Positions 38,496 to 49,434 are shown, counted from the stretch's first letter. The stretch is 64,000 nucleotides of DNA from Bacillus mobilis (GCF_001884045.1 NZ_MACF01000046.1:496001-560000), one strand, 5' to 3'. Notes: generated by a model from the sequence alone, not told the origin. A program made the numbers and translations.

Positions 38496-40253
38496 ATGAT
38501 TAGTCAACTTTCATGGAAAGTTGGAGGCCAACAAGGTGAAGGAATTGAAAGTACAGGAGAAATCTTCTGTATTGCATTAAACCGATTAGGGTATTACCTA
38601 TACGGTTACCGCCACTTCTCATCACGTATTAAAGGCGGCCATACAAATAATAAAATTCGTGTAAGTACAACAGAAGTACGCGCGATCTCAGATGATTTAG
38701 ATATTTTAATTGCTTTTGATCAAGAAACTATTGATTTTAACTTCCACGAACTACGTCCAGGTGGAATTGTAGTTGCGGATGCGAAATTTAATCCGACAAT
38801 ACCTGATAATACAGATGTAAATCTATATGTGATACCGTTTACAGATATTGCTTCAGAATTAGGCACATCATTAATGAAAAACATGGTTGCTGTTGGGGCA
38901 TCAAGTGCGGTATTAGGATTAGATGAAACAGCTTATCTAGATGTTGTTGAAGAGATCTTTGGTCGTAAAGGAGAGCAAGTTGTTCAAAAGAATATGGACG
39001 CAATTAAGCGCGGCTCTCAATATATGAAAGAATTGCTAGGTGAAAAAGTAAACATGATGCAGCTTGAAAAAGCTGATGGTAAGAAACGTATGTTTATGAT
39101 TGGAAACGATGCAATCGCATTTGGTGCCGTAGCTGGTGGTGCTCGCTTTATGTCTGCATATCCAATTACACCTGCATCTGAAATTATGGAATACTTAATT
39201 AAAAAATTGCCAAAAGTTGGCGGAACAGTAATCCAAACTGAGGATGAAATCGCAGCTTGTACAATGGCAATCGGTGCAAACTATGCTGGTGTTCGTACAT
39301 TAACTGCATCTGCTGGTCCGGGTCTATCTTTAATGATGGAAGCGATTGGTTTAGCAGGTATTACAGAAACACCATTAGTAATTGTTGATACACAACGTGG
39401 TGGTCCAAGTACAGGATTACCAACGAAACAAGAGCAGTCTGATTTAATGGCGATGATTTACGGTACGCACGGTGAGATTCCAAAAATCGTAATGGCGCCA
39501 AGTACAGTTGAAGAAGCTTTCTATGATATTGTAGAAGCATTTAACCTAGCTGAAGAATATCAAGTTCCTGTTATTTTCTTAACGGATTTACAGCTTTCTT
39601 TAGGGAAACAAACGGTAGAACCGCTTACTTTAGATAAAGTGGAAATTCGTCGCGGTAAGCTTGATTTAGAAGCGGAATTACCAGAACGTGAAAATAAAGC
39701 ATACTTCAAGCGTTATGAAGTAACAGAAGATGGCGTTTCACCACGTGTTTTACCTGGTATGAAAAATGGTGTTCACCATGTTACAGGTGTAGAACATGAT
39801 GAAACTGGTAAACCATCTGAATCAGCTATAAACCGTAAAAATCAAATGGACAAACGTTTCCGTAAAATGGAGAACTTGAAGTTTAATACCCCTGTTTATA
39901 AAAATGTTAAGCATGAAGAAGCAGACGTATTGCTTGTTGGATTTAACTCAACTCGTGGCGCGATCGAAGAAGCAATGGAGCGCTTAGAACAAGAGGGTAT
40001 GAAAGTAAACCATGCTCATGTGCGTTTAATTCACCCGTTCCCAACAGCTGAAATCGATCCACTTGTGAAAAATGCGAAGCGTGTTGTAGTGGTAGAAAAC
40101 AACGCAACAGGTCAGCTTGCTAACATTATGAAAATGAATCTTGGTAACGGTGAGAAAATTTCTAGTCTTTTAAAATATGATGGGAACCCATTCTTGCCGA
40201 AAGAGATTTACAACGAATGCAAAAAAGGGGTTGTATTAAATGGCAACATTTAA
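38496..40253 (+). CDS. korA: 2-Oxoacid:ferredoxin oxidoreductase, alpha (gamma-alpha fused) subunit
   Basis: 585-residue subunit of a 2-oxoglutarate-type ferredoxin oxidoreductase. The N-terminal gamma domain (GGQQGEGIESTGEIF, HFSSRIKGGHTNNKI) is fused to the alpha pyrimidine-binding domain (ARFMSAYPITPASEIMEYL, TASAGPGLSLMMEAIG). It decarboxylates a 2-oxoacid to acyl-CoA while reducing ferredoxin. The precise 2-oxoacid cannot be read from sequence. Its 3' end overlaps korB by 14 bases. The start follows AGGGGTGTAGGAG. Confidence 0.92.
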   Translation: MISQLSWKVGGQQGEGIESTGEIFCIALNRLGYYLYGYRHFSSRIKGGHTNNKIRVSTTEVRAISDDLDILIAFDQETIDFNFHELRPGGIVVADAKFNPTIPDNTDVNLYVIPFTDIASELGTSLMKNMVAVGASSAVLGLDETAYLDVVEEIFGRKGEQVVQKNMDAIKRGSQYMKELLGEKVNMMQLEKADGKKRMFMIGNDAIAFGAVAGGARFMSAYPITPASEIMEYLIKKLPKVGGTVIQTEDEIAACTMAIGANYAGVRTLTASAGPGLSLMMEAIGLAGITETPLVIVDTQRGGPSTGLPTKQEQSDLMAMIYGTHGEIPKIVMAPSTVEEAFYDIVEAFNLAEEYQVPVIFLTDLQLSLGKQTVEPLTLDKVEIRRGKLDLEAELPERENKAYFKRYEVTEDGVSPRVLPGMKNGVHHVTGVEHDETGKPSESAINRKNQMDKRFRKMENLKFNTPVYKNVKHEEADVLLVGFNSTRGAIEEAMERLEQEGMKVNHAHVRLIHPFPTAEIDPLVKNAKRVVVVENNATGQLANIMKMNLGNGEKISSLLKYDGNPFLPKEIYNECKKGVVLNGNI

Positions 40254-41106
40254 GGACTTTCGTAACAGTGTAAAACCAAACTGGTGCCCAGGTTGCGGAG
40301 ACTTCTCGGTGCAAGCTGCAATTCAACGTGCGGCAGCTAACGTTGGCTTAAATCCAGATGAACTTGCTGTTATTTCTGGTATCGGCTGTTCAGGTCGTAT
40401 TTCAGGTTATATTAATTCATATGGTGTGCATAGTATTCATGGTCGTGCCCTTCCAATTGCACAAGGTGTAAAAATGGCAAATCGTGATTTAACAGTTATC
40501 GCATCAGGTGGCGATGGTGATGGATTTGCGATTGGTATGGGACATACAATCCATTCTATTCGTCGTAACATCGACATTACGTACATCGTAATGGATAACC
40601 AAATTTACGGATTAACAAAAGGGCAAACTTCACCACGTAGTGAAGCTGGATTTAAAACGAAGAGCACACCACAAGGTTCAATTGAGCCATCACTAAATGT
40701 TATGGAAATGGCTTTAACAGCTGGTGCGACATTTGTGGCGCAAAGCTTTTCAAGTGATTTGAAAGAATTAACACAAATTATTGAAGCTGGTATTAACCAT
40801 AAAGGTTTTTCATTAATTAACGTATACAGCCCATGTGTTACTTACAATAAAGTAAATACTTACGATTGGTTTAAAGAGAATTTAACAAAACTAAGTACAG
40901 TAGAGGGATATGATCCATCTAATCGCATGATGGCTATGCAAACGTTAATGGAAAATAACGGATTAGTAACAGGTTTAATTTATCAAAATACAGCGCAACC
41001 TTCATACCAAGAACTTGTAAAAGGTTATAGTGAGAAGCCTTTAGTGCAAGCTGATTTAAACATGGATCAGAAAATGTTTGATGAACTTGTTGCTGAATTT
41101 ATGTAA
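40240..41106 (+). CDS. korB: 2-Oxoacid:ferredoxin oxidoreductase, beta subunit
   Basis: 288-residue thiamine-diphosphate-binding subunit. NWCPGCGDFSVQAAIQRA supplies Fe-S cysteines, and the TPP motif GDGDGFAIGMGHTIHSIRRN leads to DITYIVMDNQIYGLTKGQTSP. A third cysteine lies in GIGCSG and a fourth in YSPCVTYN. The ATG lies inside the end of korA after AAAAAAGGGG, so the subunits are translationally coupled. Found in several aerobic Bacillus species as a ferredoxin-linked alternative to 2-oxoglutarate dehydrogenase. Confidence 0.93.
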   Translation: MATFKDFRNSVKPNWCPGCGDFSVQAAIQRAAANVGLNPDELAVISGIGCSGRISGYINSYGVHSIHGRALPIAQGVKMANRDLTVIASGGDGDGFAIGMGHTIHSIRRNIDITYIVMDNQIYGLTKGQTSPRSEAGFKTKSTPQGSIEPSLNVMEMALTAGATFVAQSFSSDLKELTQIIEAGINHKGFSLINVYSPCVTYNKVNTYDWFKENLTKLSTVEGYDPSNRMMAMQTLMENNGLVTGLIYQNTAQPSYQELVKGYSEKPLVQADLNMDQKMFDELVAEFM

Positions 41107-41119
41107 TATAAGAAGAGGA

Positions 41120-41144
41120 GGTTGCCATGTGGCAGCCTTTTTTT
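41120..41144 (+). terminator. Intrinsic terminator after korB
   Basis: GGTTGCC pairs with GGCAGCC (one T-G pair) across ATGT, with a seven-T tail. Confidence 0.85.
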
Positions 41145-41189
41145 ATAAGAAAATATAGGATAGTCTTATTTACTTAGAAAATTCAGAAT

Positions 41190-41403
41190 GGTAAAATAAT
41201 ATATAAATCGTTGTATGAAAATGGTGAGTTCATTGCTTATGAAATGTAAGATCCAAACAGAGCATCTTTCTTGTTAAAATTGGCGAAACGCTTCATACTA
41301 TGGTAATGTTTATAAGGATAAAGCAATATGCTTTTGGGTAGGACAAAAAGAAATATTAAAAGGGAATGTCTATTTGTGTGTGGGGAAGACTTCATTTTTA
41401 TGA
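41190..41403 (+). pseudogene. Possible decayed gene between korB and miaB
   Basis: The 390-base gap holds protein-like stretches in different frames. One frame reads SLYENGEFIAYEM, stop, DPNRASFLLKLAKRF. After a frame change it continues VYKDKAICFWVGQKEILK and GNVYLCVGKTSFL before a stop at 41401. The composition looks coding, but no single frame is open, so this may be a relic with a stop and at least one frameshift. I do not recognise the parent family. Non-coding sequence is the alternative. Confidence 0.3.
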
Positions 41404-41535
41404 ATGATTAGATTGACTACTCAAGTTTCAAAGGACAAGTTATCTCTCAAGCTATCTAACCATTTTTGAGGTGAGTCAAAGCGCATTAAAATGGACTATA
41501 GAGTGTGTATAGTTAAGGGTGAAAGGAGATTACCG

Positions 41536-43065
41536 ATGAACGAGCAACAACGATTAGCAAGTCAACAAGCAAATTCCTCTACGAAAAAAGAAGAGAAAGA
41601 TTATAGTAAATACTTTGAAAGTGTATACCAACCACCTTCCTTAAAAGACGCGAAAAAACGAGGGAAAGAAGAAGTTAAAATTGAACGGGATTTTGGCTTA
41701 CCTGAAGAGTTTCGTAATTTTGGTACAGGAAGAAAGTTCTATATTCGTACATATGGTTGTCAAATGAATGAGCATGATACAGAAGTAATGGCGGGTATTT
41801 TCACTGCACTTGGATATGAACCAACCTTTTCAACTGAAGATGCAGATGTAGTGTTATTAAATACTTGTGCCATTCGTGAAAATGCTGAAAATAAAGTGTT
41901 CGGTGAACTAGGTCATTTAAAGTCATTAAAAAGAAGAAATCCGGACCTTTTAATTGGTGTATGTGGTTGTATGTCGCAAGAAGAATCTGTTGTAAATAAA
42001 ATTATGCAAAAAAATCAGCATGTAGATATGGTGTTTGGAACGCATAATATTCATAGATTACCGTACATTCTAAAGGATGCAATGTTCTCGAAGGAGACGG
42101 TAGTTGAAGTTTGGTCAAAAGAAGGGGATGTAATTGAAAACCTTCCGAAAGTACGCCGTGGTGATATTAAAGCTTGGGTAAATATTATGTATGGCTGTGA
42201 TAAGTTCTGTACATATTGTATTGTGCCGTATACACGTGGAAAAGAGCGAAGCAGACGTCCAGAAGACATTATCCAAGAAATTCGTCATTTAGCTGCGAAT
42301 GGTTATAAAGAAATTACATTACTTGGCCAGAACGTAAATGCATATGGTAAAGACTTTGAAGATTTTGAATATGGACTTGGCGATTTAATGGACGAACTCC
42401 GTAAAGTTGATATTGCCCGTATTCGTTTTACAACGAGTCATCCACGTGATTTCGATGATCACCTAATTGAAGTGCTTGGAAAAGGTGGAAACTTAGTAGA
42501 ACATATTCATTTACCAGTTCAATCTGGAAGCACAGATATGCTAAAAATTATGGCGCGTAAATATTCACGTGAGCATTATTTAGAGCTTGTAAGAAAAATT
42601 AAAGAAGTAATTCCAAACGCGGTATTAACGACTGATATTATCGTCGGTTTCCCAAATGAAACAGATGAGCAATTTGAAGAAACGATGTCGTTATATCGTG
42701 AAGTAGGATTTGATACTGCCTTTACCTTTATTTATTCTCCGCGCGAAGGTACACCAGCTGCAAAAATGAAAGATAATGTACCGATGGAAGTAAAGAAAGA
42801 ACGTCTTCAACGCTTAAATACATTAGTAAATAAATTGGCAGTTGAAAAGAATGATCGTTATAAAGGTCAAATTGTAGAAGTGTTAGTTGATGGGGAAAGT
42901 AAAAATAACGCGGAAGTACTTGCAGGTTATACTCGTACGAATAAACTTGTAAACTTCGTTGCACCAAAATCTTTAATTGGTCAGCTTGTGAAAGTAAAAG
43001 TAACGGATGCGAAAACTTGGTCTCTTAACGGAGAATTAGTTGAAGAGCCGATCGAGGTGGAATAA
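41536..43065 (+). CDS. miaB: tRNA-2-methylthio-N6-dimethylallyladenosine synthase MiaB
   Basis: Radical-SAM methylthiotransferase acting on A37 of tRNAs. An N-terminal UPF0004 domain carries the auxiliary cluster cysteines ([32 protein letters not shown]), and the radical-SAM motif is [10 protein letters not shown]-terminal TRAM domain contains [10 protein letters not shown]. An N-terminal extension of about 70 charged residues is typical of Bacillus MiaB. AAAGGAGA precedes the ATG at 41536 (509 residues), preferred over the frame from 41491. ricA follows after three bases. Confidence 0.96.
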   Translation: MNEQQRLASQQANSSTKKEEKDYSKYFESVYQPPSLKDAKKRGKEEVKIERDFGLPEEFRNFGTGRKFYIRTYGCQMNEHDTEVMAGIFTALGYEPTFSTEDADVVLLNTCAIRENAENKVFGELGHLKSLKRRNPDLLIGVCGCMSQEESVVNKIMQKNQHVDMVFGTHNIHRLPYILKDAMFSKETVVEVWSKEGDVIENLPKVRRGDIKAWVNIMYGCDKFCTYCIVPYTRGKERSRRPEDIIQEIRHLAANGYKEITLLGQNVNAYGKDFEDFEYGLGDLMDELRKVDIARIRFTTSHPRDFDDHLIEVLGKGGNLVEHIHLPVQSGSTDMLKIMARKYSREHYLELVRKIKEVIPNAVLTTDIIVGFPNETDEQFEETMSLYREVGFDTAFTFIYSPREGTPAAKMKDNVPMEVKKERLQRLNTLVNKLAVEKNDRYKGQIVEVLVDGESKNNAEVLAGYTRTNKLVNFVAPKSLIGQLVKVKVTDAKTWSLNGELVEEPIEVE

Positions 43066-43068
43066 TAG

Positions 43069-43500
43069 ATGAAAGTATATACGAAAGATGACATTGTTGA
43101 GCAAGCGAAAGAATTAGCAAAAATGATTTCTGAAACAGAAGAAGTTGATTTCTTTAAGAAAGCAGAGGCGCAAATTCATAAAAATGAAAATGTAAAGCGC
43201 GCAATTGATGAAATTAAAGCACTGCAAAAGCAAGCAGTAAACTTGCAGCATTACGGGAAATGGGAAGCTTTGAAAAAAGTAGAAGCTGAAATTGATGCAT
43301 TGCAAGATAAGTTGGATAGTATCCCAGTTGTACAAGAATTTAAATCTTCACAAACATATGTAAATGACTTACTACAGCTAGTTGCCAGTACGATTTCTAA
43401 CAACGTAACAGATGAAATATTAATTTCAACGAATGGCGATGTATTGAAGGGCGAAACGGGCGCAGAGGTAGAAAGTAAAAAAGGAAATTGTGGTTGTTAA
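43069..43500 (+). CDS. ricA: RicA (YmcA), RNase Y-associated Fe-S protein
   Basis: 143-residue mostly helical protein of the YlbF/YmcA group. RicA, RicF and RicT form the Y-complex that directs RNase Y and affects sporulation, competence and biofilm formation. A C-terminal CGC (residues 141-143) agrees with the cluster-ligand cysteines known for this complex. The start follows GAGGTGGAAT from the end of miaB, three bases after its stop, so the genes are co-transcribed. A terminator follows. Confidence 0.93.
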   Translation: MKVYTKDDIVEQAKELAKMISETEEVDFFKKAEAQIHKNENVKRAIDEIKALQKQAVNLQHYGKWEALKKVEAEIDALQDKLDSIPVVQEFKSSQTYVNDLLQLVASTISNNVTDEILISTNGDVLKGETGAEVESKKGNCGC

Positions 43501-43529
43501 AGAGATGTCGAATTGACATCTCTTTTTTT
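43499..43529 (+). terminator. Intrinsic terminator after ricA
   Basis: AAAGAGATGTC pairs with GACATCTCTTT across a 5-base loop, then a T run. Confidence 0.92.
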
Positions 43530-43568
43530 AGTGGGTTAAACGTAAGTTCTTCTCGAAAAAAGAATGAC

Positions 43569-43597
43569 ACATTCCGCTATTGTCACGCATATGATTA
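43569..43597 (+). promoter_or_regulatory. Mother-cell sporulation promoter of cotE
   Basis: An AC (43569-43570) is followed after 17 bases by CATATGATT (43588 onward). The CATA-type -10 suits sigma-E or sigma-K. cotE is transcribed by sigma-E-type and sigma-K-type polymerases in B. subtilis. Confidence 0.45.
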
Positions 43598-43625
43598 AGT
43601 GAATAGTGATTGAGGAGGGTTACGA

Positions 43626-44168
43626 ATGTCCGAATTTAGAGAGATTATTACAAAAGCAGTGGTTGGAAAAGGACGTAAGTATACAAAGTCAACGCATACA
43701 TGTGAATCGAATAATGAGCCAACAAGTATTTTAGGGTGCTGGGTAATTAACCACTCGTACGAAGCAAGAAAGAATGGAAAGCATGTGGAAATTGAAGGTT
43801 TCTATGATGTGAACACTTGGTATTCATTTGATGGTAATACAAAGACAGAAGTTGTAACAGAACGTGTGAACTACACTGATGAAGTGAGTATTGGGTATCG
43901 TGATAAAAACTTTTCTGGTGATGATTTAGAAATTATTGCTCGTGTCATTCAGCCACCAAATTGTTTAGAAGCTCTTGTATCACCAAATGGTAATAAAATT
44001 GTTGTGACTGTAGAACGTGAATTTGTAACAGAAGTAGTTGGAGAAACGAAAATTTGTGTAAGTGTAAATCCTGAAGGTTGTGTAGAATCAGACGAAGATT
44101 TCCAAATCGATGATGATGAGTTTGAAGAATTAGATCCGAACTTTATCGTTGATGCAGAAGAAGAGTAA
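43626..44168 (+). CDS. cotE: Spore coat morphogenetic protein CotE
   Basis: 180-residue outer-coat morphogen that recruits outer coat proteins and, in the B. cereus group, anchors the exosporium. It starts [23 protein letters not shown], contains [12 protein letters not shown], and ends in a strongly acidic tail ([17 protein letters not shown]) typical of the family. The start follows GAGGAGGG. It lies between ricA and mutS as in B. subtilis and has a late sporulation-type promoter and its own terminator. Confidence 0.97.
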   Translation: MSEFREIITKAVVGKGRKYTKSTHTCESNNEPTSILGCWVINHSYEARKNGKHVEIEGFYDVNTWYSFDGNTKTEVVTERVNYTDEVSIGYRDKNFSGDDLEIIARVIQPPNCLEALVSPNGNKIVVTVEREFVTEVVGETKICVSVNPEGCVESDEDFQIDDDEFEELDPNFIVDAEEE

Positions 44169-44172
44169 TAGA

Positions 44173-44202
44173 AAGCTAGGGAGAAGTTCTTCCTAGCTTT
44201 TT
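44173..44202 (+). terminator. Intrinsic terminator after cotE
   Basis: AAGCTAGG pairs with CCTAGCTT, extended inside by AGAA/TTCT, and is followed by T residues. Confidence 0.88.
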
Positions 44203-44248
44203 ACTTTACATAAGTAGTACGTGAATGAACATGATTCTTTATGAAATG

Positions 44249-44257
44249 TGCTATAAT
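44249..44257 (+). promoter_or_regulatory. Extended -10 promoter for mutS-mutL
   Basis: TGCTATAAT is a perfect extended -10 element 93 bases before mutS. A small hairpin ACTCCT/AGGAG lies at 44266-44281 in the leader. Confidence 0.5.
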
Positions 44258-44349
44258 GAAGAAAGACTCCTGAAATAGGAGATATGGATGTCCGTGAAGT
44301 GTGACATATATGAAAATTGATTACTATGTAAGAATTACGGAGGATAAGT

Positions 44350-47022
44350 ATGACGCAATATACCCCTATGATACAGCAATATTTAAAGGTTAAGGCAGAC
44401 TATCAAGATGCCTTTTTATTTTTCCGATTAGGTGATTTTTATGAAATGTTCTTTGAAGATGCGGTTAAAGCAGCTCATGAACTTGAAATTACATTAACGA
44501 GCCGAGATGGTGGTAGTAGTGATCGTATACCGATGTGTGGTGTACCGCATCATGCGGCTAAAAACTATATTGAACAACTTGTTGAAAAAGGCTATAAAGT
44601 AGCGGTTTGTGAGCAAGTAGAAGATCCAAAAACAGCTAAAGGTGTAGTGCGCCGTGAAGTCGTACAACTCATTACGCCAGGAACGATGATGGAAGGGCGT
44701 ACGATTGATGAGAAAGAAAATAACTTCTTAGCAGCATTAACACATTTTGAAGATGGATCGTATGCTTTAGCTTGTAATGATTTAACGACTGGACAAAATA
44801 CAGTAACGTTGTTAACAGGTTCAGTAGAAGATATTTTATTAGAAGTGTATGCAACTGGTTCAAAAGAAATTGTTGTAGATTCTACATTTTCAAAAGATGA
44901 ATTAAATAAATTAACTGAAACATTAAAAATGACGATTTCGTATGAAGATGCAACAACGATTCCAGAGGGATTAGAACATCTTGTGAAAAATGTTTCACAA
45001 GCAAAGTTAATTAAAGCAATTGGTCGTTTATTTAACTATGTAATAAGAACGCAAAAACGTTCGCTAGATCACTTGCAACCAGTGGAAATTTATTATACGA
45101 ATCAATTTATGAAAATTGATGTGCATTCAAAGCGAAATTTAGAGCTGACAGAAACACTTCGAACGAAAGAAAAAACAGGATCATTATTATGGCTATTAGA
45201 TAAAACGAAAACAGCTATGGGGGGTCGTATGTTAAAACAGTGGATGGAACGTCCACTTATTCAAAAAGAAAAAGTTGAAGAGCGTTTAGAAATGGTTGAA
45301 ACATTTGTAAATGACTACTTCTTACGTGAAGATTTAAAAGAAAAATTAAAAGAAGTATATGATTTAGAACGTTTAGCAGGGAAAGTTGCATTTGGTAATG
45401 TGAATGCACGGGACTTATTACAGTTAAGACGATCTTTACTTCAAGTGCCAGCTATTTTAGAAGCGATTAGTTTGTTAGATAATGCTTATGCAGCAAGGTT
45501 AATTCAAGGTGCGGATCCATGTGAGAGCTTAACTGAATTACTAGGAAGAAGTATTCAAGAAAACCCACCGCTTTCTATTAAAGATGGAGATATTATTAAA
45601 GACGGTTATAATGACAAGCTTGATCAATATCGTTACGTTAGTAAAAACGGAAAAACGTGGATTGCTGAGCTTGAAAAACGAGAGCGTGATATTACAGGAG
45701 TTAAATCATTAAAAATCGGGTACAACCGTATTTTCGGTTATTACATTGAAGTAACGAAAGCGAACCTTGCAGCATTACCAGAAGGCCGCTATGAGCGTAA
45801 ACAAACACTTGCTAATGCTGAACGTTTCATAACAGATGAGCTGAAAGAAAAAGAAACGTTAATCTTAGAAGCAGAAGAAAAAATTGTACAACTAGAATAC
45901 GATTTATTTACAGCGCTTCGTGAAGAAGTAAAAGTATTTATTCCGAAATTACAGCATTTAGCGAAAGTAATTAGTGAATTAGACGTACTGCAAAGTTTCG
46001 CGACAGTTAGTGAAGAAGAGCAGTTTGTAAAACCTGTTTTAACAACGAAGCGCGAAATCTTTATTAAAGATGGTCGTCATCCTGTCGTTGAAAAAGTATT
46101 GAACGGGAAATTGTATGTACCGAATGATTGTATTATGCCGGAGAAGATGGATGTCTTTTTAATTACAGGACCGAACATGTCTGGTAAAAGTACGTATATG
46201 AGACAATTAGCACTTGTGACGGTTATGTCGCAAATCGGTTGTTTCGTACCAGCAACAGAAGCAGTATTACCTGTATTTGATCAAATCTTTACGAGAATTG
46301 GTGCAGCGGATGATTTAATTTCAGGTCAAAGTACATTTATGGTCGAAATGTTAGAAGCAAAAAATGCGATTGCAAACGCATCAGAAAGAAGTTTAATTTT
46401 ATTTGATGAAATTGGACGAGGTACATCTACGTATGATGGTATGGCACTTGCACAAGCAATCATAGAACATATTCATGACCAAATTGGGGCAAAAACGTTA
46501 TTCTCTACGCATTATCATGAATTGACGGTGCTAGAAGAAAGTTTAGATCAACTGAAGAATGTACACGTTTCAGCTATTGAAGAGAACGGAAAAGTAGTAT
46601 TCCTTCATAAAATTCAAGATGGAGCAGCTGATAAAAGTTACGGAATTCACGTTGCGCAACTTGCGGAGCTTCCAGATAGCTTAATCGCTCGTGCGAAAGA
46701 AGTGTTAGCGCAACTAGAAGGACAAGAAGAAATTATTATTCCAAAGCGTACAGAAGTAAAAGTACAAGAAGTTGCTCCAGAACCAGCTGTTGTAAAAGAA
46801 GAACCAGCAGAAATACAAGAGACGAAAGTAGAGACTGAGGAAGAATCGCAATTATCATTCTTTGGTGGAGAACAGTCTTCGAAAAAACAAGACAAGTCAG
46901 TTCTAGATGCAAAAGAAACGGCAGTACTTGCGCAAATTAAAAAAATTGATTTACTTGATATGACACCTTTAGAGGCGATGAACGAACTGTATCGCTTGCA
47001 GAAAAAGTTAAAGAAAGGATGA
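44350..47022 (+). CDS. mutS: DNA mismatch repair protein MutS
   Basis: 890-residue mismatch sensor ATPase. The mismatch-reading motif GDFYEMF is at residues 28-34. The ATPase has [25 protein letters not shown] and [12 protein letters not shown] charged linker near residues 800-850 contains a possible clamp-binding segment (QLSFFGG), then a C-terminal tetramerisation-type region. The start follows ACGGAGGATAAG. mutL begins eight bases after the stop, forming the usual mutSL operon. Confidence 0.98.
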   Translation: MTQYTPMIQQYLKVKADYQDAFLFFRLGDFYEMFFEDAVKAAHELEITLTSRDGGSSDRIPMCGVPHHAAKNYIEQLVEKGYKVAVCEQVEDPKTAKGVVRREVVQLITPGTMMEGRTIDEKENNFLAALTHFEDGSYALACNDLTTGQNTVTLLTGSVEDILLEVYATGSKEIVVDSTFSKDELNKLTETLKMTISYEDATTIPEGLEHLVKNVSQAKLIKAIGRLFNYVIRTQKRSLDHLQPVEIYYTNQFMKIDVHSKRNLELTETLRTKEKTGSLLWLLDKTKTAMGGRMLKQWMERPLIQKEKVEERLEMVETFVNDYFLREDLKEKLKEVYDLERLAGKVAFGNVNARDLLQLRRSLLQVPAILEAISLLDNAYAARLIQGADPCESLTELLGRSIQENPPLSIKDGDIIKDGYNDKLDQYRYVSKNGKTWIAELEKRERDITGVKSLKIGYNRIFGYYIEVTKANLAALPEGRYERKQTLANAERFITDELKEKETLILEAEEKIVQLEYDLFTALREEVKVFIPKLQHLAKVISELDVLQSFATVSEEEQFVKPVLTTKREIFIKDGRHPVVEKVLNGKLYVPNDCIMPEKMDVFLITGPNMSGKSTYMRQLALVTVMSQIGCFVPATEAVLPVFDQIFTRIGAADDLISGQSTFMVEMLEAKNAIANASERSLILFDEIGRGTSTYDGMALAQAIIEHIHDQIGAKTLFSTHYHELTVLEESLDQLKNVHVSAIEENGKVVFLHKIQDGAADKSYGIHVAQLAELPDSLIARAKEVLAQLEGQEEIIIPKRTEVKVQEVAPEPAVVKEEPAEIQETKVETEEESQLSFFGGEQSSKKQDKSVLDAKETAVLAQIKKIDLLDMTPLEAMNELYRLQKKLKKG

Positions 47023-47030
47023 GTAAGTAG

Positions 47031-48974
47031 ATGGGGAAAATTCGCAAACTCGATGATCAACTCTCTAACTTAATTGCGGCAGGGGAAGTAGTAGAGCGCC
47101 CTGCCTCAGTCGTAAAAGAACTTGTGGAAAATTCTATCGATGCGAATAGTACATCTATTGAAATCCACTTAGAAGAAGCTGGTTTATCAAAAATTCGCAT
47201 CATTGATAATGGGGATGGCATTGCAGAAGAAGATTGTATTGTAGCTTTTGAACGACATGCAACGAGCAAAATTAAAGATGAGAACGATTTGTTTCGCATT
47301 AGAACACTCGGTTTCCGTGGTGAGGCATTGCCGAGTATTGCCTCAGTTAGTGAATTAGAATTAATCACTAGCACAGGTGATGCGCCTGGTACGCACCTTA
47401 TGATTAAAGGTGGAGACATTATAAAGCAGGAGAAAACAGCGAGCCGAAAAGGAACAGATATTACAGTACAAAATTTATTCTTTAATACACCAGCGCGTCT
47501 TAAATATATGAAAACCATTCATACAGAGCTTGGGAATATTACAGATATCGTGTATCGTATCGCAATGTCACATCCAGAAGTATCGTTAAAGCTGTTTCAT
47601 AATGAAAAGAAATTGCTTCACACATCAGGAAATGGTGATGTAAGGCAAGTACTTGCATCGATTTACAGCATTCAAGTTGCGAAGAAGCTTATTCCGATTG
47701 AAGCTGAATCTTTAGATTTCACAATTAAAGGATATGTAACATTACCAGAAGTAACGAGAGCATCTCGAAATTATATGTCAACGATCGTAAATGGTCGCTA
47801 TGTTCGAAATTTCGTATTAATGAAAGCTATTCAGCAAGGATACCATACATTATTGCCAGTCGGGCGATATCCAATCGGCTTCTTATCGATTGAAATGGAT
47901 CCAATGCTTGTTGACGTTAACGTACATCCTGCGAAATTAGAAGTTCGTTTTAGTAAAGAACAAGAATTGCTAAAACTTATCGAAGAAACATTGCAAGCAG
48001 CATTTAAAAAAATACAGCTCATCCCAGATGCAGGTGTAACAACGAAGAAAAAAGAAAAAGATGAAAGTGTGCAAGGACAGTTCCAATTTGAGCATGCGAA
48101 GCCGAAAGAGCCATCTATGCCGGACATCATTTTACCGACGGGCATGGATGAAAAACGAGAAGAACCACTGGCAGTGAAACAGCCAGCACAACTGTGGCAA
48201 CCGCCGAAGCAAGAATGGCAGCCACCACAGTCGCTCGTAAGAGAAGAACAAAGTTGGCAGCCATCTACTAAACCGATAATGGAAGAACCAATTCGAGAAG
48301 AGAAACCGTGGAACAGTAACGATGAAGACTTTGAATTAGAGGAATTGGAAGAAGAAGTTCAGGAAATAGAAGAGATTGAAATGAACGGTAATGACTTACC
48401 ACCGCTTTATCCAATTGGACAGATGCATGGAACATATATTTTCGCTCAAAATGATAAAGGCTTATATATGATTGACCAACATGCCGCGCAGGAACGTATT
48501 AATTATGAATACTTCCGTGATAAAGTAGGAAGAGTAGCGCAAGAAGTACAAGAGCTACTTGTACCATACCGTATTGACTTATCTCTTACTGAATTTTTAC
48601 GTGTCGAAGAGCAACTAGAAGAACTGAAAAAAGTTGGACTGTTCCTAGAGCAATTCGGTCATCAATCCTTTATCGTCCGCTCACATCCAACGTGGTTCCC
48701 AAAAGGTCAAGAAACAGAAATTATCGACGAAATGATGGAACAAGTCGTCAAACTAAAAAAAGTTGATATTAAAAAATTACGTGAAGAAGCAGCCATCATG
48801 ATGAGCTGTAAAGCGTCCATTAAAGCAAATCAATATTTAACGAACGATCAAATATTTGCTTTACTGGAAGAACTACGTACAACAACAAACCCGTATACAT
48901 GCCCACATGGAAGACCGATTCTTGTGCATCATTCTACTTATGAGCTGGAGAAGATGTTTAAGAGGGTTATGTAG
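47031..48974 (+). CDS. mutL: DNA mismatch repair protein MutL
   Basis: 647-residue GHKL ATPase with C-terminal endonuclease. N-terminal motifs are [24 protein letters not shown] split across two close segments, DNGDGI and [13 protein letters not shown] proline/glutamine-rich linker (about 340-440) has repeated WQPP units. The C-terminal nuclease motif [12 protein letters not shown] and the zinc-site CPHGRP are present, as in organisms lacking MutH. The start follows AAGGATGAG. It is the last conserved chromosomal-backbone gene before the accessory island. Confidence 0.97.
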   Translation: MGKIRKLDDQLSNLIAAGEVVERPASVVKELVENSIDANSTSIEIHLEEAGLSKIRIIDNGDGIAEEDCIVAFERHATSKIKDENDLFRIRTLGFRGEALPSIASVSELELITSTGDAPGTHLMIKGGDIIKQEKTASRKGTDITVQNLFFNTPARLKYMKTIHTELGNITDIVYRIAMSHPEVSLKLFHNEKKLLHTSGNGDVRQVLASIYSIQVAKKLIPIEAESLDFTIKGYVTLPEVTRASRNYMSTIVNGRYVRNFVLMKAIQQGYHTLLPVGRYPIGFLSIEMDPMLVDVNVHPAKLEVRFSKEQELLKLIEETLQAAFKKIQLIPDAGVTTKKKEKDESVQGQFQFEHAKPKEPSMPDIILPTGMDEKREEPLAVKQPAQLWQPPKQEWQPPQSLVREEQSWQPSTKPIMEEPIREEKPWNSNDEDFELEELEEEVQEIEEIEMNGNDLPPLYPIGQMHGTYIFAQNDKGLYMIDQHAAQERINYEYFRDKVGRVAQEVQELLVPYRIDLSLTEFLRVEEQLEELKKVGLFLEQFGHQSFIVRSHPTWFPKGQETEIIDEMMEQVVKLKKVDIKKLREEAAIMMSCKASIKANQYLTNDQIFALLEELRTTTNPYTCPHGRPILVHHSTYELEKMFKRVM

Positions 48975-49037
48975 GGATACTGTGTTGAGATGAAAATTAT
49001 CATATTGTGAATTTGACAAAATATTAGAATAGATTAT

Positions 49038-49071
49038 AAAAAAACAAGGTGTAGTTATGCCTTGTTTTTTT
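49038..49071 (+). terminator. Intrinsic terminator after mutL
   Basis: AAAAAACAAGG pairs with CCTTGTTTTTT across a short loop, with a T-rich tail. Confidence 0.85.
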
Positions 49072-49231
49072 ATTTGTTTTGAAACATTTTGGTTAACAGT
49101 ATGCAATAAAATTAAAAACTCACTTATAAATCTTTTTCGTAAAGTTATAAAAAGCAATGTTAGAAAGTAAGTTCTTGAATTTAAACTGGAAGATAGATGC
49201 TGTTGCCGATTATAAGGGAGGTATCGATAAA

Positions 49232-49261
49232 ATGAAGATTGAAGGAAACGTACAAGTCTGA
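49232..49261 (+). other. Nine-codon ORF with good ribosome site, possible stub of a truncated gene
   Basis: AAGGGAGG (49214-49221) lies ten bases before an ATG that opens MKIEGNVQV and a stop. A good binding site before so short a frame suggests the 5' end of a gene lost when the island was acquired, or a leader peptide. Nothing more can be supported. Confidence 0.25.
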
Positions 49262-49349
49262 ATAATTTTCTCAAAATGACAAATAAAATTTATTAATGGA
49301 AGTATATTTATGGGATGTTTAGATGATAAATAGATGGTACTCATTTTTA

Positions 49350-49384
49350 TTTAATATCATTTAGTAGTCTTAAATGATATTAAA
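49350..49384 (+). repeat. Perfect 14-bp inverted repeat upstream of the phosphoesterase-STAND gene
   Basis: TTTAATATCATTTA and TAAATGATATTAAA are exact reverse complements separated by seven bases. No T run follows, so it is not a standard terminator. It lies about 110 bases before the gene and 50 bases before its -10 element. Operator or island-edge scar are both possible. Confidence 0.6.
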
Positions 49385-49434
49385 TACGCTACCTTCCTGA
49401 CTAGCTGAATATTACACATATAAAAGGGCTATTA

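Noticed and set aside
48873-49274. 133-codon minus-strand ORF across the mutL end
   Set aside because: Half of it is antisense to conserved MutL sequence and the rest runs through the mutL terminator. Composition and lack of domains suggest a shadow.
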